The notes under the pieces were generated by a model. The model was given only the letters and a program-made list of their open reading frames with translations, had not been told where the DNA came from and ran no database searches. Shown here piece after piece: positions 38,130 to 51,420 of a stretch of 64,000 nucleotides of DNA; position 1 is the first letter of the stretch, and every line of letters begins with the position of its first letter. A program made the position numbers and the translations under genes. Source of the DNA: Lineus longissimus. Taxonomy: Eukaryota > Nemertea > Pilidiophora > Heteronemertea > Lineidae. Location: positions 4,965,001 to 5,029,000 of the forward strand of contig NC_088326.1 in assembly GCF_910592395.1 (NCBI RefSeq). Direction: 5' to 3'.

Positions 38130-41100
38130 GATTCAGGTAATAACAACATGCGTTTATCACGGGTGTATCGTTGAAGGCTTTTAACTTAATGAGTTGGCAC
38201 TTTCTGATTGGTCATTTCATATGGTCTGATGACACGTTTGACTCCCGATATATGAACTAGAGATCGCGGCTTTTTCCCTGCGACTGACCTGGGCGATGGA
38301 CGCAAGCCATGGGACGCGGCTGATTTCTAAAAGGAACTGAATTCCTCCGAATTATCCAGCAGCGTTTCCGAGCTATGAGCTCTTATAAACCGGTCATGTG
38401 TGTGCCCGTCCCTGGTATGACTCCATGGCAAAGGTAGGACATCTCCCGTCTCCTCTTCTATCTTCTCCTTGGCCTAATTCGGAACTCTTCACTCTATCCC
38501 TCGTATCCTATAGTTGTAAATTGCCTGGTGAAAAGTATGAAATCTATATCAAGTTGTTTAGTTGGTTATTTCGGACCGCTCTGTTGACGACCAGCAGTCG
38601 CTATTCTTATAAACTGCCAGGTCAAGATTTACAGCCCCTGGAGGGGCTAACCTAACGTTAAACTGGGTAACGGCTGATGGTTTTATCCCACCATATTAGA
38701 ACCAACATCCCGTATCCAGCGTGCGGCGTACAGTCGTCATAGCCCGGCCTGTTCTTTGTGTGCGACAAGATAAAATGCAAGAACAACGTAGAAGACATTT
38801 CTCGCAATGGTGAATCCAAAGACTATCTCTGGTAAATAAATGTCCAGTGAACAGATTAAACTTTCTGGTGTTATTGAAAACTGCCTGGATGTGTAAAAGC
38901 TTACAAGAACAGAACAGAGTTGGCTTTATCTAAGGCTTTTATAGTAAGAAAGTAAGTATGCATGTTCCTTGCATGACTCCTGACAAACCTGCCCAAAGGG
39001 CATTTGACTTTGCTACGAACCCCGATTATATTTGTTGATTTCATTGTATTTCCTCTAGAAAAATGCTAGAAATCAGCGAATTTTCTAGCGAATTTTGAAC
39101 TGAGGATATCAGCACTAAGACAGCAGCTGGCAGAGAAACAGCAAACTAACAGGTACAAAGATCGTTTGATTCACTAGGTATGTTTTTTTAAATTTAATAT
39201 TAAGATCATTGCTTGAACTCTGTTTATTTCTTGCCTGATCAGACACGTACTTGTATGTTTTTAGCAAATTTCGTTAACTGGTAGTTCACGACCCTGTTTC
39301 ATTATGCATTACACATTGTTACATGATATAGCATGAGTTGGCCACTTGGATTCGAGGTTGATGTACATGTATATATTTTCATATATATTCTACCTCATCG
39401 ATTAACACCACTTTTTGGCTGAATGTGTAGCTGTGAAGCGAAAGTTTTGGGAACTGATTTCATCATGAACACATGAACAGGTTTACTGTTTTATCGTTGG
39501 TTATAAGATATTTTGTATCAAATATAGCTGTATCTGCACCTTTTCTCTTTTCAGTGATGAATAATCAATTCGAACTACTTTTTCGTTGATTTCTGAGAAT
39601 TACTATTTCATTTCCCAATACCCTGTAGAGTCTCGTGTGGTGATCAAGATGGCTGCTTGCCGAGTCTGGATTCGGGGGGGGGGGCAAATCTTCAAGTTCG
39701 ACCTGCCGAACCAGTTGAGGCAGAACGTTACTTGGAACAGCCGCGGTTCCCCGGCTGTTCCTTGGGAAATACCCTACCTATATGACGTCACCATAGTGGT
39801 TGTGACTAGTTTTCCCAGTTAATGTAATGTTTTGCGGCTTGGTTACAAAAACTGCAATAACTTTGGCTATATATGTCTTAACTCATTGCGACAAAAAGCA
39901 TTCTTTTCTGCAAGATCTACTCTACCCGAAATATTATATCAAGACGTACTCTGTGGGATATTGAATGAGTTTTTAAAATAACAAATTGTAAACACTCTGT
40001 GCATGCTGACTTAACCCCTATTTTGGCGACAAGTCTAGAGAATAAACATTGGAACAACATGAAACAATTTCTGGACCCATAATAGCAACGGTTTCCATAT
40101 TTTTGGGGTAAAATTATGTGAATATAGGCAACCGGATTCTTTTTAATGCCCCAAATTAACTGTTTTTGCTGTATAACACTGTTTATTTAAAATTGACGTA
40201 TCAAAAAGTCGTTGTTGACTGTTCGCGATAGAAACATAAGATAAGTCGGGTTTTTTGGCCTTGTTATTTAGTCCGTCAGTCCCATAATGGACCATCGTTT
40301 CGGTTTTTGCATTTTACCACTTTAAATGAGTGAAAAAAATTCTTCAATAAACAAGATTTTCGTCATTTCTAGACCTGTGTGAATAACCTAAATGGTAACT
40401 ATAATAACTTTCCTAAGTACAAAGCTATGAAGCCCATATTTTAATGGGTAGTGAACGAGTACGTAGTGTGCTTCATAGGGAAAAAAATATAGGGATTACT
40501 AAGCATACTTTTTACGAAAAATACAAATGAGTACTTTAAAGAAAATACCTATGGAGTTTTTTTTAAAAGCCAAAAACTTCGTTGTTGATTGTTAGGACCT
40601 TTAATATCAAATATCTAATTTCCCCACCGTTTGAGAATTAAAACAATACACTGAGCAATTGGTAATTTTTTAACTGATTTCGGCTAAATTTCAAAGTGGT
40701 GTGTATCCTGTAATTCCTCAAATAATTCAACAATATTTCATACATTTCAAGATCTAGGTTTAGTGAACGTATTCCTACTTCAGATTTCTATTTTCATGAG
40801 CATCTTTGCAACATTATGGCTTTATTCAGCCGAATGGTCCGTGGAAAATGTTGTTTTTTATAAGTTCACCCTTGAAAAATATTTTTTCAACCTATTTTTG
40901 ACAAATTTATGATTGAAATAGATAGCAGAGGTATCACTTAATGAGTTTCCAAAAGATGAGTTAATTGTACATCCTCTAACTAGTCGAATTGTGAATTAAT
41001 AAGACAATAATAATGCGCTAATTAGGGTCGGCCTCACGATTAATCTCAATAAAATCAGCTTTATCCAATCAATTCCATGTTTCTATACATTCTCATGTTA

Positions 41101-41385
41101 GCATGAATATCCTTAATGTACTGATGTAAAATGAAGTACTTGAGATGCTTTTTCGATGAATTATTCACTTTAAACAAATGGTTAAAAATTACACATTTTT
41201 GAATTTTAAACTTGTTGTCGGATTACCGGAGCGCTCATAATCAATACAGAGTATCAGTCTTGAGATCCGGCACCAGCCTACATGGAGGCACCATATTGGA
41301 TAAAAGTGGGTCGGACATAGTCGCATCCTGATAGGCTTATATAGTGAAGATGTGTCCCCCCCCCCCCCGTTTTGATGTGGATAGG
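38130..41385. other. long gene-free host stretch
   Basis: About 3.2 kb of AT-rich DNA with no convincing exon. It holds a G run at about 39675 and a C run at about 41357. Short open frames lack motifs. Confidence 0.5.
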
Positions 41386-41389
41386 CTAT

Positions 41390-41676
41390 CTAATATTGCT
41401 CCCAAAGTCTTACCAGGTCACGGTAAGTGTTTAGCGATGTTGGATAGTTCATCTCAGGTCTACCCATAAACAAATAGAACGGGTTTTTTTCAATGTGTGG
41501 CATGATGATTGAGCAGAATTTTGCTCTGTCTTCCAAATCTGATAAATCAAAATGCCAGCTGATCAATCCGACGGAATAAAGCCTGGAATTTTGCACAATA
41601 GTACTCAGAAAATATTGAATGGATTCAGTGAAAGACAGCTCAGAATCATTGTCAGGGTTATAATTCATTGATCTGA
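41390..41676 (-). CDS. possible last exon of a host gene
   Basis: A good acceptor (TTCTTTTGCTTCAG) precedes an open frame of about 95 codons ending TAA. It reads protein-like (ISWHFDLSDLEDRAKFCSII, then FYLFMGRPEMNYP). I do not recognise the family. Only one exon is visible. Confidence 0.35.
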
Positions 41677-41689
41677 AGCAAAAGAATGA

Positions 41690-43170
41690 TCAGTGTTCGG
41701 GTGAGAAATCTAAATTTTGATGTTGACTCCGTCCGAAAAAAAGGTCATCGTACTTCTGAAATGTACATGCAGCATCACGGAACATTGATGTTTACAAATG
41801 TACATGCCTTGGATTGTCAATGTGTTGAAAAAAGGGTTCTACCCCTAACAAAACTATTCCTTTTTCCCAAGATTGATCAGTGATTGTTTGGGCCAGCAGT
41901 GGCTTCCTCCGCCTGGTGTATTAAAAGGGGTTTAATCAGAGCCAGAGTATCAACTGATGTCAAAATCCCCCCCTTCCCAAAAATATTTTCAAAATTTGTG
42001 GTTGCCTGACATGAAATAGGAAAACTGACCAAGGAAGCAGGAGGCTAATTGCATTCAATTCTATGTTTTGGCCCAGCTTTAATCACTGTCCCGCAAAATT
42101 GCGTTTTGTCGTCAGTCAGATCAGCGTATTCAGACCTGAACCTTTCGTCGCAATGTGCGCTTTAGACACATGTTATCATGTTTTACAGGGATGTTCGACA
42201 TCTGCTGCATTTCAACGTTTCGGTGACCACATAACAAATGACCGAGAGAGAGGAGAGGAGCTACTTTTATATATAGAACCAAACAAACACCACGCACCTC
42301 CCATCCAACATCAGCGCTCACATGCGCGGTCATCAGAAGAACAAGTCGGTTCTCGTATTTCATTCCTTTTCACTGTTATACTTATATAACTAAAAATAAA
42401 AATAAATAAACAGTATGTGGCAATTGGTTTACAAAAAAATCAGTGTGTCTGTTAAGTTTTTACTCGCTATAATCAATGCGGGCTAAGATAATCATACCCC
42501 TTGGACTTGGTCCTTGCCTGGCACTATGCAACTTGTATGTTGTCCCTGATGTAAAGCGGACGGCAATAGCTGCATGGCTGTTTGGCTTAGGCAGGCTGGG
42601 CCATGTTCACTGGAATTAGTTTATCACAACCAACCTTCACTTCAAATGAAATGATGTAAAGTTCCAGACTGTTTCTGGTTGTGATCATGCATCTACTGGG
42701 CAGGTGTGTCTCAAACTGTTGTTCAAAGAATTTTGTGTAAAGGTCCATACTTCCTTAACTGTTTGCCCGACGGTTGTGACCATGCATCGGTCTTCATTCC
42801 GGGTGGGATGTGAACCGGCTGTGTGTCGGAGAGTCGTGGTGTTATCACATGTTTATTTGCGTCCAGCCGCGGGTTGGAGCGCAATGGCATGGCTGCCATC
42901 GCGTGGGTGAACCGTGAGTTGGCTTTGCGGCCAAGGTGTCGCCAGACCGTTAATTTGTGAACCAGCTACGAGCTTGGTGGCTACTGGAGTAGCCTTGGAC
43001 CGACTGCGTGCCGGGGCGGACACTTTTGTGTCGTGTGTTGTCGTGTGGTGACGGGAGAGGAGTTCGAAGAGACGTGTGTTAATGAGACCATAAACTGCCC
43101 AGGGAAGAAAGCTGCACTACCACACAACTACCTCTAAGATCGCAAAATTGACATCAATGACCAAAACGGT
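41690..43170. other. host non-coding stretch
   Basis: Short open frames without motifs. No RNA gene, transposon end or exon could be supported. Confidence 0.45.
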
Positions 43171-43174
43171 TCTC

Positions 43175-43730
43175 CCCAAAACCATGGCCAAAAGATTTGG
43201 GTGTAACTTTTGCTAACAAGATTAAAGAAATGATTCAACCAGATTCAAGACCATAATTATGTTCCAGGTGAAACAACAGTGCCTATGGAAGGTAGTAGAA
43301 GGGTAAGAAGACCTCAGTTATTATCAAATGAAACACAAACAGTAATCGATGAGGTTATTAAATCACTCAAACTAATAGATAGGTTGATTGATGCAACTGG
43401 TGATGAGCTTAAAGAATTAGGCTTCACGGATAAAGTAATGAGAGAAGTTAGAGCATTAAAAAAGGCTGGTGATGATCTTTCTACAGCCAAAAAATGGAAA
43501 TAGATAGGAAGATGATGGAACTAAACGATCAAATAGAGGAAATGATTAAAGAGAAAGATAAAATGAAAGAGATATTGGAAAAAGACAAAAATTCAAAGAA
43601 AAACTTAACAAGAGATTATCTAAAAGGTTGGGAAGATGATGCTGAAAAAAATCAAGCATTAGAAGAAGATCTTGATCAAGCTAAAGATGATCTTGATAAA
43701 GTTAATAACTTATTAATGAAAAAAATGAGG
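43175..43730 (+). pseudogene. coiled-coil gene of copy 3, N-terminal/middle fragment
   Basis: The first codons (FANKIKEMIQPDSRP) match the FGTRFVDMIRGMIAPD region of the copy-1 protein. Next comes TQTVIDEVIKSLKLIDRLID, DELKELGFTDKVMREVRALK, and the coiled coil (NLTRDYLKGWEDDAEKN). A stop or shift at about 43501 breaks it. It stops abruptly at about 43730 where a LINE begins; the C terminus resumes at 57515, so about 13.7 kb of retroelements split the gene. Confidence 0.8.
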
Positions 43731-43734
43731 CACG

Positions 43735-45350
43735 TGTTCCTAAAGGAGGTCATGGCGGTGTTGGGATCCTACTAAAGGGAGGCGCGACTTTCAAACGCAA
43801 TAAAGTACCCACTTATCGGCACTTCGAATGTATTGATGGAATCGTAACTTCCGGCTCCAATGCAATTCATGCCATTGTCATCTACAGACCGGATCCTTAT
43901 CCAAGATGCGTCAATGAATTCATTCAAGAGTTTGCATTACTTTTGGAACGTGTCGTGTCCACTGCTGAGTATCTACTGATTACAGGGGACTTCAATATCC
44001 ATATGGATAAGCAGGATGACACGCATGTGCGGAATTTTGAGCAACTTCTGGACTCATTTAACCTCACTCAACATGTCAAGGAGCCAACGCACATTAAGGG
44101 GCACATTCTCGACCTTGTTATCACCCGCAGTTTCTGGATTCATTCAGGATCTACTGGTGGATCAATCACTGCCACCGGACCACTTCGCGGTTCATGGTGG
44201 CCTTCGGATTGCGAAACCACCTCAACTCCGGAAATCGGTCACGTCAAGGAAGATAAATGACATAAACAGTGAAGCGTTCCGCGCAGATATAGAGAACTCT
44301 AGTTTGGTCTTGAATCCCCACGATGACTTGGATGCATTAGTTGACCAATATGACTCTGTTCTCAGGGATATTCTCAATAAACATGCACCCGAGATCACGC
44401 GTTCGGTGATTGTGAAACCCAATATTCCATGGTTTTCGGATGAGATTCGCCAATCCCGGTTAGCTAGACGTAAGCTGGAGCGTAGATGGAGAAAAGAACG
44501 TACAGAGATAAATCAGCAACTCTTTCGTGCTCAAAGTCAAGTGGTCTGTGATCTAATAGACAGTGCAAAATTGCAGTACCATAGGTCGAGGATAGAGACT
44601 GGTAGCAGCATGAACTTGTTTTCCACGGTCAATGAACTCCTTGGTAAAGTGCCTTCACTACCACTGCCAGATCACAAGGATCCTAAGGAACTAGCGGATA
44701 ACTTTTGTAGTTTCTTCATGAATAAGATCTCCGGGATTCGGGAGAGATTGGATTTACGTAATGCGGAGTCCGAAGGAGACCAACTTCTGGATGACCAGGG
44801 GAACGGGGATATTCCAATCCTTGACAGCTTCACACCTACCACTGAAGATGAGGTTAGGAAGCTTGTCCTGTCGCTCCCGTCCAAGAGTTGTACGCAGGAT
44901 CCTATTCCCACAACCCTATTGAAGGACTGCATAGGTTCTCTTCTGCCGGTGCTTGTTGCAATTATCAATAAATCTCTTCAGCAAGGCCATCTTCCCACTG
45001 CGCTAAAATTTGCCCTTGTGAAACCGTTACTGAAAAAACCATCGCTGGATAAGGATGAGCTCGGCAATTATAGACCGGTCTCAAACATGACATACCTGTC
45101 CAAGCTTATCGAAAGGATCATCGCGGTACGTCTCAGGGATCATATGTCATCGAACCAGTTATTTGATCCTAATCAGTCCGCTTATAGACAGGGACATAGT
45201 ACGGAAACGGTCCTTCTTAAAGTTACGGATGAGATCCTTACATCCCTGTATGTTGGGGATGAAGTGCTTTTAATACTTCTTGATCTCTCAGCCGCATTTG
45301 ATACGGTTGACCACACCCTACTTTTGGATCGACTACGAAATAGGATTGGA
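43735..45350 (+). mobile_element. CR1/Jockey-like LINE, truncated at both ends
   Basis: Endonuclease domain residues GGHGGVGILLKGG and TGDFNIHMD, then DLVITRS. After a frameshift near 44135 there is a long open frame (44016-45551) through the linker and the start of the reverse transcriptase (NYRPVSNMTYLSKLIERI, AYRQGHSTET, LLDLSAAFDTVDH). The palm YADD motif and 3' end are missing: at about 45350 the sequence switches to a Gypsy protease. Inactive. Confidence 0.8.
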
Positions 45351-48300
45351 TTGACTGAATCTCAACCAATAGGCCGTGCCCCCTCACATGGAGCCGAGGA
45401 GCATGGCAAGGATAATAAGAGGGAATTTGTTGGCTCCAAGGAAAGGATGTTTATCAACACCTACTTAAATGGTGTTTCTTCTTGTTTCTTGCTCGATTCT
45501 GGTGCCAGCTGTTCATTTTTGTCCTTGGCTGCTTATCATAGGATACCCTAGAAGTTTAGACCACCTCTTCAGAAGCACAGAGCTGATATTCTGATGGCTG
45601 ATGGTGAATCACAACTTAATTATTTGGAAAAGTTGCCATGCCCGTGAGGATTCATAACACGTTTACGTTCAACCTAACGGTAACATACATGAAAGGTCTG
45701 GATGGAATCTGGGGAATGAACTTTTTGAACCAGTTAAATTCGATTTGAAGTTGAGCTCGGGTACTTATGCATTCCAAGGAAGGAATATCCGTTGATCTTT
45801 GAGCGCCACAGGATACTACCCCATTCAGTTAGATTGGCTAAACCTCTGAAACTGCCACCGGGAGAGGAGACAGCTACGATAGCGCTGTTAAACAGGCCAT
45901 TTCGCAACCGGCAAGAGGTTATGTTGGAGCCGAGTGTGCATTTTGTGCAGAAATATGGTGTCCTACCAGCACGGTCCGTAACAATCCAGCAACGGAAACG
46001 TATCAACACTCCAGTTCAGCTATTCAACCCGAATGATGAAGCACTTGTGATACCGGAAGGGACGGTTATAGGATATGAGTTTCCAGCAGATACTCTGAAG
46101 GCAACTAATGATGAGCAAACGACTTATGTAGCTAGAACCTTATCGCCTAGTGAAAACCCTGCCGCTGACAATATGTCAACTGAACCATCATCTTTTGTTG
46201 ACTTAGAGCAAGATATTCCCGACCATCTATTTCTACTCTACACTTCATCGTGTAACGGTCTGCATGAGCAACAGAAACGACAGCTTGCACTCCTGCTTAT
46301 GAAGTATTCATCTACATTCTCAAGTTCCCCTACATATATTGGGTTGACTGACTTTGCCAGTCATGAGATCAATACTGGTGATGCACAACCTATCCGACTT
46401 CCGTTACGTAGGCAGGGATATAGCCGGGAACAAGACATTGAAAAGGCTGTGGATGATGGATTGGGGCGTGGTGTAATGGAGGACTCTGTCAGTCCCTGGG
46501 GCAAGCCCCCCTGTTATAGTGACGAAGAAGGATGGAACGGCCCGCTTCTGTGTGGATTTCCGGAAGTTGAACTCCGTCACTAAAACATACTCCTATCCAC
46601 TCCCACGATTTGATGACTGTATTGATACGCTGCATGGGAAGACGTACTTCTGTACGTTAGATCTACAGTCGGGATATTGGCAGGTGCCACTGAAGTCCAT
46701 TGAGGATAAAGAGAAGACTGCCTTTCTCACAAAAAAGGACTATTCCATTTTACGGTTCATCCTTTTGGTTTGTGTACGCTCCCGCTACGTTTGAGCGACT
46801 TATGGAAAGGGTCCTTCGTGGTATTCAGTGGGAACGGTGCCTACTGTATCTTGACGATGTCCTTGTGTTTGGTGCCACTTTTGAGGAAACAATTTCTAAC
46901 ATGGACAAAGTTCTAGCGAGATTGCAGTCATCTAATCTCAAGATCAAACCCAGCAAGTGTTCTTTACTCCAGCCTTCTGTACAGTATTTTGGTGATGTTA
47001 TTTCGGGTCTTGGCATCCACCCGTTGAAGTCTAAACTTGAGTCTATTCAGGCTTGGCCTTCTTTGTCCTCTGTTCCTTGTCATAAGTTACGCACTGAGGT
47101 GAAGCGTTTTCTTGGTTTGGTAAGTTACTACCGCAGGTTTATTCGGAACATGAGTGACATTTCTGCGCCACTCTATGAGCTCACTAAGGCATCTAGTAAT
47201 CTGATTTGGACTCCAGCCCATGAGGCCTCATTTCAACGTCTAAAGGCGGCACTTTTACACCCGCCTGTTCTTGCCTTCCCTGATGTGAAAGCTGGTAACT
47301 TTGTGCTTGACAAGGATGCCAAATACTGGTATTGGAAGTGTTTTGAGCCAGGTCTTGGACGGAAAAGAAACTGTAATCGGCTACTATTCACGATTGCTAT
47401 CTGATGCAGAGAGAAAATATTGTATTACTAGGAGGGAATTTTTAGGTGTTGTTTGGTCTGTTGAGCATTTCAAGCCCTACTTGTATGGACATCAGTTTCT
47501 CTTGCGGACGGACAACTCAGCCGTTAGTCATATGCTGACTCTTAGTGATGCTAATGAACAGATACAGAGATGGCAGTTGTTTCTCTCACAGTTTAAGTTT
47601 TCGACCATCCACCGCCCGGGAAGACACCATGTGAATGCTGATTTCATGAGCCGACTCCAGTGTGACCAATGTGACCGACAAGAAGTGCCAGAGCCAAATC
47701 GACCTACAGGCCATATTCGCAAGTTCCACCTTAAAAAATCCACAGATGTACCATCTTGTACTCACACCAAGCAAACAGATGACAGCTTAGAAGAGGCCTG
47801 TAATGTCATCAAACGCCCACACAAGAAGATACCAGTCCCTCTGACACAGCAGCTTTTCGGTGAGGCACTTGAGAGAGTGTCCATCGACCTGATCGGCCCC
47901 CTCAAGGAAACTTCAAGAGGGTATAGATACGCGGTGACGATAGAAGATAACTTCACTAAAGCTCTGTACACACTGACAACATTTTGGGAAACATGTTGGC
48001 CAATATGTTGTCCAGGTGCGATGTTATCGAAAATGTTGGCAGTGGGTACAGTTCGGAAACATTCGGTAACATGTTGGCCAAATGTTGCTCAAATGTTGTC
48101 GAAATAATACAAAATCAATTTTGTTGCCGATATGCTAATGATGTTGTCGAGTTTTATCCAATCAGAAATAGGCCACAAATCACATGATCTACCTTAAGCC
48201 ATGTGATGTAGTCAAAATGGCAGCCTCAAGCAAGGAATGGTTACTGAGTGAAGTTGAACAACTTATTGCAGTATGGGAAAGTTGTGCCTGTTTATGGGAT

Positions 48301-49467
48301 GTAACATCCAGGGAATATAAAGACAAAAACAAAAAGAAAGCTGCTATTCTAGAAATAGCTACAAAATTTGCCCCATGCTGGTGTCTCATATAAATCCATG
48401 GTCTTGTCCACACTCTTTTCTCATCTTTACGTCTTCTCCGCCGTCTTTCAATCAGGATACGTAAAATTATGGCAGAGCCACCGACAATACATCTTCTTCT
48501 CTTGGAATCTTCCATTGTTTATGAATTTCCCTCCAAAATATTCCCTCAAAAATCCTCATTTCTCGGAAACATTAGACAACAAGTTGCCCAACATGTTGTC
48601 GAATGTTGTCATGTGTATACAGGGCCAAATTTTCGATAACATCGCACCTGGACAACATGTTGGCCAACATGTTTCCCAAAATGTTGTCAGTGTGTACAGC
48701 GCTTTAGTGGGTGGAGGCTGCTCCATTGTGGACGATGGAGACCGAGGAAGTCTGTCAGGCTGTAATAAAGGAATTTGTATCAAGGTTCGGATGCATGTAT
48801 ATATTACATAGTGATCGAGGAGCCCAATTTGTTTCTAAAATCTATTCCTGTCTCCTAGAGAAGCTTGGTGTTTCCCGTAGCCTCACGACGCCGTACAACC
48901 CCAAGAGCAATGGGCTTGTTGAAAACTTTAATAAGATTTTAAAGAGCATGCTGAATACGTATGTTTATGACCATAAGGAAAGTACAGGATAATGGGATGT
49001 CATGTTGCCAATCTTTTTTTATGGCGTACAGGTCATCAGTACATGGTAGTACCGGAGAGACTCCCCACTTCATGCTAACTGGACGAGAGATGAAGGTGCC
49101 GATAAACCTGCTGTACACGAAGCCGTCTAAAGACATGACGTCTGTTTCAACCTACGTCGTTTCAACCTACGTCAGGCAGCTAGAAGATAGGCTGAACAAG
49201 GCATATGCTCTAGTATGGAATAATCTGAAATCGGTTCAGCGGATTCAGAAGAAAAGATACGAGACCAATAGTCATGAGTAAAGATCACTGAAGGAGGGCA
49301 ACTTTGTTTGGTACTATAACCCGAGAAAGGCGTTTAAAGGAGATAAGCACTTACCATGGAAGGGACCCTATTTGGTTAAAGATATCCAGGAGGATTTCAC
49401 TGTGACCATACAGTCGAATCCAGAGGGAGAATTGTACAGGACTCATGCCGACAAGTTGCGAATAGCA
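45351..49467 (+). mobile_element. Gypsy LTR retroelement, pol region (5' part of the split copy)
   Basis: In order: aspartic protease (FLLDSGASCSFLS, about 45480); reverse transcriptase over frames to about 47300 (ARFCVDFRKLNSVTK; YLDDVLVFG with the catalytic YLDD at about 46850; FLGLVSYYRRFI); RNase H (VIGYYSRLLSDAERKY; LLRTDNSAVSHML); integrase (VSIDLIGPLKETSRGYRY; then, after an insertion, HSDRGAQFVSK and GLVENFNK); GPY/F-type end (HLPWKGPYLVKDI). Several frameshifts make it inactive. gag and the 5' LTR are absent. It is interrupted by a Harbinger-like element (47960-48702) and an L1-like LINE at 49468; its 3' end lies at 55480-57128. Confidence 0.85.
47960..48702. mobile_element. Harbinger-like element inside the Gypsy integrase
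   Basis: Inverted ends of about 75 bp (AGCTCTGTACACACTGACAA at the left; its near complement at the right), flanked by TAA and TTA, consistent with a TWA target. The interior encodes a short frame (about 48217-48380) with WLLSEVEQLIAVWESCACLW and YKDKNKKKAAILEIA, resembling the MADF/Myb-like DNA-binding protein of this superfamily. No transposase. It cuts the integrase between the ALxxE and HSDRG blocks. Confidence 0.75.
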
Positions 49468-49574
49468 AAAAATAGAATAGAAAAAAACATGGCCGCCACC
49501 TGTAGTAAGCAGACCCAAGAGCTCCAGAAAATGTAGAAAGTCAGAGACTCTGCAAACAGCTAGGCAGCCCATTC

Positions 49575-50438
49575 TTGGTAAATGGATACATAAGGATGTC
49601 AGGATCAGACCAGGCTACAAGTAAAACACCAGTTGAAAGGTTATACTCAATTTTTACCAAGAAAAGAGATCGCCCTCTAAGTTCAGGTGGATCAAGTTCA
49701 GGAGGGACCGTCTCACAGGTGAAAAAAATTGCAAAAATTCAAGGTGAGGAATTAGAGACTGTGAAAATGGATTTGCTTGGTGAATTTGAGGAGGAGTCTC
49801 AGGATTCTTGTACTGGTAAAGCATTGAAAGACTTTGACTCCAAAATGGAAACGTGTTTCAAGGAGTTTAAGGAACAAATACGTGCATATCTGAAAAATGT
49901 GATAGAAGAAATGAATGGAAAAATAAATGAACTGGACACACGTGTGAAAGTTTTAGAAACTGAGTTAGACAAAAGTAAAGGATACATTAGCCCAAAAGAA
50001 ACAAAGAAGGAGCTCAACAGATAGGCCCAGTACTCAAGAAAGGACAATGCTCGAATGTTCAATGTAAAGGAGGAGAAAGACGAGGACGTAAAGCAGGTAG
50101 TTTGTAACATCATAAGGAGGAAACTTAAGATCGAGATTTCCCCTGCTGACGTATCTGTTGCCCACAGACTGCCGAAATCCAAGAAGTCCATGACGCAAAA
50201 GTATAAGCCCATCATAAGGCACTCTGTTTTGTCGAATAGGAAGCAGCTGAAGGGGTCCGGAATATCGATTGCAGAAGACATGACTCGAGATAACGTTTCC
50301 TTGGTGCGCCAAGCAGAGGAGTCGGGGCTGTTCGAGGCTGTGTGGTTCATCAATGGAAAAGTCAGGGCAAAAGATAAAAATGGGAAAATTCACACCCTAG
50401 ACCTTTTTGATGACTTTAAACAGATAATCAGGCAGTAA
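49575..50438 (+). pseudogene. LINE ORF1 protein, one in-frame TAG
   Basis: The best start is the second Met at 49596-49598 (MSGSDQATSK). Residues about 80-150 form a coiled coil, followed by an RRM/CTD-type region of L1-like ORF1 proteins (ARMFNVKEEKDEDVKQVV, VSVAHRLPKSK, LKGSGISIAEDMTRDN). The two halves are in one frame separated by TAG at 50022-50024. Such proteins coat LINE RNA. Confidence 0.75.
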
Positions 50439-51420
50439 ACAACGACATGCGACACATAGACTAATGTGAGACATTGTTTTTGTTTTTGCTCTCCTACCGC
50501 CTGTCGCTCTAGAGGCACAAAACAAAATACATCACATTCACATGTGACTTCACGAAATAAGCAACTTACAATCTTTTCAATGTGGAATTACGAATTCAGT
50601 GACATTAAGTGATCTGTATTCTGGAGGACGCTTATATATAAGAAACTTGGATAATGTGCGAAACATATTTCGTATATAACGTATGGATTATTTGTGTGAC
50701 ATCTAACCCCTATATAACGTATGGACTATTGTGTGACATTTAGTCCTAGAACATATGGATTACTGTGTGCGACATCTAAGGTTTGTGACTGAGTGAACTG
50801 TTATACTTAACAAACGGACAAATAATGTAATGTGTCTTGAGAGATTCGTACTAAATTTCCCTTTTGTGTGGGTGTTTTTAAGATTGTGATAAAATTACAC
50901 AGTGACACATATAGTATCATAAGACTATCCTATTACAAGTTAAGACAATATCAACATGTGATCTTTCTAGAAACTTCAATATGGATACAAGTAAATCCCA
51001 AAAAATTGTTAATATTTAATCCTAATATTTAGACTCGGGGAAAACCCTTTACAAGATGAGTGTATATTTTTGAGACGGCCCCCATAAATAGTACATGTGT
51101 GCCCACTTCTTGTGTGCTGTTAAAGCTCACTGGTACACACCCTAATCCATTGCTTTTGTACATGTTTGTGAACTTTGGTGCCAGTCTTCACTTTGGTCAT
51201 TTCTTTTTGCTATTGTGAGGTACCCATGTTGGTACAAGTAGAGGGCTAGACTTGAGTCTCAGCTAATCATTACTGGTCATGAATGGGCTGACCAGGCTAG
51301 TTATTTCTTTTCTGCTACAATTGGTTGGTGACCAGGCTTAGGGAATAAGCCGCCTATTTTTCAACCACTACTGTATTGTAATTGACATTTTGTAATAGCA
51401 CTTGCACGCACGCACTCAAC

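Noticed and set aside
44016-45551. 511-codon open frame as one intact protein
   Set aside because: It joins a truncated LINE reverse transcriptase to a Gypsy protease at about 45350; the frame runs through by chance.
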